The translations under genes were made by a program, and so were the position numbers. The notes under the pieces are model-generated. The model saw only the letters and a list, made by a program, of their open reading frames with translations. It had not been told where the DNA came from and made no database searches. From contig JASFPJ010000188.1 of the NCBI GenBank assembly GCA_050116035.1, forward strand, positions 1 through 6,572: a stretch of 6,572 bases of DNA, in the 5' to 3' direction. Each line of letters opens with the position of its first letter. Within the stretch, counting starts at the first letter, position 1. Positions 6,294-6,572 of the stretch are shown here, piece by piece. The DNA is from SOIA01 sp050116035 (GTDB taxonomy: Bacteria; Acidobacteriota; Aminicenantia; Aminicenantales; Aminicenantaceae).

Positions 6294-6572
6294 ATGATGA
6301 AAAAATCAAATGTATATGTGTTGCTTTTTTCTTTTTTGATTTTGCTCTCTCTATCAGGAGAGACTCATGATCTCGAGAAAGCGGAATCCCAAGAAACAAC
6401 AGCTTCGGTCATCAAGCTGAACAAAAATATCAGCCGGATAACTCTTCAGTTTGGCCTGCGCCCGAATATCGCAGCCCTGACAGGCCCGGACGGCATTTTA
6501 CTCGTTGACACAGGTCATAAGGATGTTGCGGATCAACTGCTATCAGTCGTTACTGGGCTCGGAAGCGGCGCC
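6294..6572 (+). CDS. exported metallo-beta-lactamase-fold hydrolase, N-terminal fragment cut by window edge
   Basis: The frame stays open from the ATG at 6294 to the right edge, giving 93 residues of a longer protein. Lys3-Lys4 followed by a hydrophobic stretch (about 8-20) and SGETHD form a Sec signal peptide with no lipobox Cys, so the product is likely exported. After a polar linker, residues 40-74 match the opening strands of the metallo-beta-lactamase fold: VIKLNKNISRI, then PNIAALTGPDGILLVDTG, where the buried Asn-Ile strand and the DTG turn (72-74) are typical. A helix begins at about 76 (KDVADQLLSVV). The zinc-binding HxHxDH motif would lie beyond the edge, so activity cannot be judged. 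Members of this superfamily include beta-lactamases, glyoxalase II-like enzymes and other periplasmic hydrolases, and I cannot choose among them. A separate promoter and a good ribosome site support this start. Confidence 0.7.
   Translation, partial: MMKKSNVYVLLFSFLILLSLSGETHDLEKAESQETTASVIKLNKNISRITLQFGLRPNIAALTGPDGILLVDTGHKDVADQLLSVVTGLGSGA

Noticed and set aside
1..6572. CRISPR array, tRNA, rRNA, insertion sequence or phage genes
   Set aside because: I saw no regularly spaced repeats, no cloverleaf-like segment, no transposase or integrase motifs and no flanking inverted repeats of mobile-element size.

Overview
The window holds two complete genes, one nearly complete gene pair member and two genes cut by the window edges, all on the + strand. 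The proteins point to an uncultured diderm bacterium of the Acidobacteriota / Candidatus Aminicenantota type or a similar lineage. The evidence is a short PadR regulator next to a permease with a PadR-linked 'permease prefix' domain, large MacB/FtsX-like permeases ending in SLRYE, and an envelope-anchored MsrB-MsrA fusion. Base composition looks close to balanced or slightly AT-rich by eye. The phylum guess is an inference and is weak.

Layout: (1) bases 1-1744, the C-terminal two thirds of an FtsX/MacB-type permease whose start lies upstream of the window; (2) 1745-1924, an intergenic region with a possible terminator, a cluster of TTCTC/GAGAA repeats, a good sigma70-type promoter and a perfect 14-bp palindrome just after its -10 box; (3) 1925-3010, a membrane-anchored fused methionine sulfoxide reductase in B-A order; (4) 3011-3198, an intergenic region with a weak terminator-like hairpin and a short inverted repeat before a TATAAT box; (5) 3199-3525 and 3531-6137, a tight two-gene operon of a PadR-like repressor and a full-length duplicated FtsX-like permease carrying an N-terminal prefix domain; (6) 6138-6293, an intergenic region with a well-spaced promoter and a 9-bp direct repeat; (7) 6294 to the right edge, the secreted N-terminus of a probable metallo-beta-lactamase-fold hydrolase.

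How the genes fit together: every non-regulatory product is membrane-embedded or has an N-terminal export signal, so the locus looks like an envelope-maintenance region. The two permeases are clear paralogues of each other, and neither has an ABC ATPase in the window. The PadR protein most likely controls the permease 5 bases downstream of it. MsrBA has its own promoter and would repair oxidised methionines in exported proteins. A functional link among MsrBA, the permeases and the hydrolase is only suggested by position. I did not find CRISPR, tRNA, rRNA or mobile-element signatures. Nothing here is clearly a new system. The points most worth checking are the MsrB half without its usual resolving cysteine, the palindrome at the msrBA promoter, and the PadR/prefix-permease pair.
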